Positions 21,655 through 21,730 of a stretch of 21,730 nucleotides of DNA are shown here, piece after piece; within the stretch, counting starts at the first letter, position 1; every line of letters starts with the position of its first letter. Origin of the DNA: CAMBDR01 sp046597185 (GTDB lineage Bacteria; Pseudomonadota; Gammaproteobacteria; Burkholderiales; Burkholderiaceae_D); assembly GCA_046597185.1 (NCBI GenBank), contig JBKJLF010000867.1, positions 1 to 21,730 of the forward strand, in the 5' to 3' direction. Under the pieces are notes generated by a model that was given only the letters and a program-made list of their open reading frames with translations, was not told the DNA's origin and did not search any database. The translations under genes were made by a program, and so were the position numbers.

Positions 21655-21730
21655 ATGCCTGCTTACACTGACTTGAGCTTGAGCGCACAAACCGCTTATG
21701 CGCAGTTGTTTGCTGCCAGCGTGGCATCAA
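21655..21730 (+). CDS. Start of a plus-strand gene, cut by the window edge
   Basis: The ATG at 21655 opens MPAYTDLSLSAQTAYAQLFAASVAS, and the frame stays open to the edge (25 codons). The opening Y-T-D-L-x-L-S-A-x-T-A-Y-A-Q-L-F recalls proteins annotated as GSU2403-type nucleotidyltransferase-fold proteins, but 25 residues cannot prove it. No strong Shine-Dalgarno precedes the start; the upstream operator-like repeats and the TATACT box support a real, regulated gene. It is divergent from nirB. Confidence 0.6.
   Translation, partial: MPAYTDLSLSAQTAYAQLFAASVAS

Overview
The window most resembles a betaproteobacterial chromosome. The signs are a PEP-CTERM secreted protein with HAF repeats, a bacterial-type NirBD plus assimilatory nitrate reductase operon, a RibD gene, and generally Proteobacteria-like proteins at moderate GC. 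I cannot name a genus from sequence alone.

Left part (1-9400). A Shedu-like (DUF4263) nuclease gene runs in from the left edge on the plus strand and converges on a block of minus-strand genes. These are a large exported VIT/VWA/TPR/DUF2135 protein, an exported amidohydrolase homologue that has lost its metal-binding motif, a HAF-repeat PEP-CTERM protein, a decayed 3'-5' exoribonuclease-like gene coupled to ribD, ribD itself, and a questin-oxidase-like (DUF4243) gene.

Middle (9400-13210). This is an accessory, scarred stretch. A plus-strand AAA-ATPase/PD-(D/E)XK gene lies between two minus-strand remnants that look like the tail and head of one GFA-family gene, and near-identical direct repeats bracket the segment. 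Next come a YefM-YoeB toxin-antitoxin pair with a perfect inverted repeat upstream, a small conserved-looking gene, and a three-helix membrane protein with its own near-consensus sigma70 promoter.

Right part (13250-21150). This is one minus-strand nitrate assimilation operon: nirB, nirD, a molybdopterin nitrate reductase, a fused DmsB/DmsC-type iron-sulfur plus membrane-anchor protein, and a small protein of unknown function. Upstream of nirB I find a GG-N10-GC sigma54 promoter and two 11/13 matches to the NtrC site, so nitrogen-limitation control is likely. The reductase has no fused C-terminal [2Fe-2S] domain, and a membrane Fe-S protein is encoded directly after it. Electrons for nitrate reduction may therefore come from the quinone pool, with NirBD completing nitrite to ammonium with NAD(P)H.

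The right edge holds the first 25 codons of a plus-strand gene preceded by an operator-like set of three AGTTATACT motifs.
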